From NCBI GenBank assembly GCA_000818945.1, contig KN805392.1:576883-595797 (forward strand): a stretch of DNA of 18,915 bases. Reading direction: 5' to 3'. Shown here in pieces: positions 17,766 through 18,915 of the stretch (within the stretch, counting starts at the first letter, position 1; every line of letters starts with the position of its first letter). Origin of the DNA: Schizochytrium sp. CCTCC M209059 (Eukaryota; Sar; Bigyra; Thraustochytrida; Thraustochytriidae). The notes under the pieces were generated by a model. The model was not told where the DNA came from. It was given only the letters and a program-made list of their open reading frames with translations, and made no database searches. The translations under genes and the position numbers were made by a program.

Positions 17766-18333
17766 ACGCCGAGGAGCCGAAGCCGCTGCCGCACCTGGCG
17801 TGCCGACCCAGCTGCCAGCCTTGGCCGCCGGCCGCGCAGCTGTGACTCGCTTGCTGGGTGCTGCGACGCGCGCTCGCGACGGCCTTGCCACGGCTGACGC
17901 CTCGCCCGCTTCCGTACCGGACACCGCGGGCGACCCGGCTCGGAACGCGACCACCCGCCAAGCTGCTGCCGGCAGCGGCCGCTTCCCGGTCGCGCGCAGC
18001 GTTGCCGAGATCCAGCTCGCTGCAGCCATGGCCGTGATGAAGCTTGACACTTGAGCAGATTCTATGTGCTCACTGCAGACGGTGTTTTCGGTGGCGGGCT
18101 GCGAGAAGACGCAGTCTCGGAGCGGCGCACCCGCTCGGGACGGCGCTGCCGAGGCAGCCGTGCGCGACGCCACGGCCGAGGGCAAGAGATGAAAATCTCG
18201 TGTGATGACTGCAGCTGAGATTGTGATCAGAAGAAGCCAGCGGCCCGGTTCCAGCGACGAGCCCAGCTCACCACTGCCAGATGAACAAAAATCTAGAAGG
18301 CCGGGCCCAAAGAGCTGAGCACCACGAAGAGCC

Positions 18334-18347
18334 GGGGGGGGGGGGGG
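18334..18347. repeat. Poly(G) run of 14
   Basis: Fourteen consecutive G lie about 92 bases before the ATG at 18440, probably in the 5' UTR or core promoter. The length may be unreliable because of homopolymer error. Confidence 0.75.
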
Positions 18348-18439
18348 ACACAGAGGAGCTGGCTGGGCAAAAGCAAACCCAAATCTCAGCCAGGTCGAAG
18401 CCGCACCAACCAAGAGACAGACGAAAAGAGCACCAGAAG

Positions 18440-18915
18440 ATGTCCAAGCTCGCGACCGTCGTCGTCCTCATGCTTGCCGTGATGGCCTCGCTTTCCACGC
18501 CGCAGGCTGCGGCGATCAGCATGCGCGGCATGTCTGAAGTGGAGGATGCGACCTCGCGCGAGCTCGCTACAACGTGCTTGAAGACGTGCCCGGAAAACTC
18601 GGTCCTCAAGCCGGAAGCCGCGGCTAAGGAATGCCTCGTGCAGTACGCCGACTGCAAGTGCAGCTTGCCCACACTTGGCAACGGCTACTGCAGTGGCAAG
18701 GTGACCACCGTCCAGACGGGCGTGTACTCGGCCAAGTGCGTGCAAGAAAAGACCCCGTGCACGAGCACCGGAAGTGGCGGCAGCAGCAGTGGTGGCACGC
18801 CTCCTACGGCTGAAGAGCAGGAATGCATTTCAACGTGCCCGGAGAATTCCGTGCGCAAGACCTCTGCCGCCGGCAAAGCGTGCTTGAACCAGCAGACGGA
18901 CTGCACGTGCTCTCT
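18440..18915 (+). CDS. Secreted cysteine-repeat protein, 3' end cut by the window
   Basis: The frame is open from ATG 18440 to the window end, giving 158 residues without a stop. Residues 1-25 are a clear signal peptide (hydrophobic VVVLMLAVMASL, ending PQAAA). Two copies of a cysteine module follow at 46-75 and 129-158. Both have C-x3-C-P-E-N-S-V-x-K, then a cysteine 15 positions after the second one, then C-x6-C-x-C-S; the cysteine spacing is identical in both. Residues 76-107 carry three further cysteines (84, 100, 107), and a Ser/Gly/Thr/Pro-rich linker (108-123) separates the modules. The repeat length is 83 residues and more copies may follow. Predicted to be extracellular or cell-wall bound and disulphide-rich. 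I do not recognise the family. An Ala-rich stretch just after the signal ends in SREL (39-42) and might be a propeptide. Confidence 0.8.
   Translation, partial: MSKLATVVVLMLAVMASLSTPQAAAISMRGMSEVEDATSRELATTCLKTCPENSVLKPEAAAKECLVQYADCKCSLPTLGNGYCSGKVTTVQTGVYSAKCVQEKTPCTSTGSGGSSSGGTPPTAEEQECISTCPENSVRKTSAAGKACLNQQTDCTCS

Larger units (their letters stand above)
16654..18439. other. Long repeat-rich spacer, no gene called
   Basis: The first part (to about 17130) is of moderate GC with no convincing gene. A frame at 16806-17246 starts with TTG and runs into the GGCT repeat. From 17135 on the DNA is dominated by GGCT tetramers, RRGCC pentamers and GC-rich sequence. Overlapping frames on both strands at 17404-18413 reflect composition. 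A poly(G)14 run sits at 18334-18347, about 90 bases before the next ATG. The right part is presumably promoter and 5' UTR of the gene at 18440. Confidence 0.5.

Noticed and set aside
17404..18413. Frames of 104-257 residues in the last spacer
   Set aside because: Both strands open over the same GC-rich repeats, with Ala/Arg/Ser composition; none shows a domain or signal sequence.
1..18915. tRNA, rRNA, CRISPR array, insertion sequence or transposase gene
   Set aside because: Scanned for T-loop-like motifs, regularly spaced direct repeats and DDE-type transposase content; nothing convincing was seen.

Overview
The window looks like nuclear DNA of a GC-rich, gene-dense, intron-poor protist. The evidence is uninterrupted ORFs of 0.9-6 kb with eukaryotic domain content (vWA ectodomain receptor, type II Golgi-style GT8 enzyme, hnRNP-Q-like plus RGG protein, nuclear HTH protein). 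Genes have individual promoters, UTR-like spacers of 0.7-1.8 kb full of microsatellites, Kozak-type ATG contexts and no Shine-Dalgarno sites. A stramenopile of the thraustochytrid/labyrinthulomycete type fits best. That placement is inference from gene style, not from a marker gene.

Layout. 1-735: microsatellite-rich upstream DNA. 736-6780 (+): a 2014-residue type I membrane protein with signal peptide, vWA domain with intact MIDAS, nine four-cysteine repeats plus one partial, one TM helix, five Tudor/Agenet-like repeats and a PDZ-like C-terminus. 6781-7928: spacer. 7929-8798 (+): a small, probably nuclear protein with a psq-like helix-turn-helix. 8799-10009: convergent spacer with a 41-nt poly(C) tract and a GAA tract. 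10010-11212 (-): RNA-binding-type protein with three hnRNP Q acidic-domain-like repeats and an RGG/YDRGG tail. 11213-11895: spacer. 11896-14064 (-): type II membrane GT8 glycosyltransferase with two tandem GT8 units, the first degenerate. 14065-15195: divergent spacer. 15196-16653 (+): a 485-residue protein I do not recognise. 16654-18439: repeat-rich spacer. 18440 to the window end (+): start of a secreted cysteine-repeat protein, cut by the window edge.

The genes do not form an operon or an obvious pathway. Three of the six (receptor, GT8 enzyme, cysteine-repeat protein) belong to the secretory pathway or cell surface. Two (HTH protein and hnRNP-like protein) are probably nuclear. The most original item is the large receptor, which joins an integrin/TIG-like adhesive ectodomain to a cytoplasmic Tudor-like array and a PDZ-like domain. 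Secondary points are the half-dead tandem GT8 protein, the triplicated hnRNP-Q-like domain without any RRM, a shared RRGCC pentamer array upstream of two genes, and a 10-bp palindrome recurring only in non-coding DNA.
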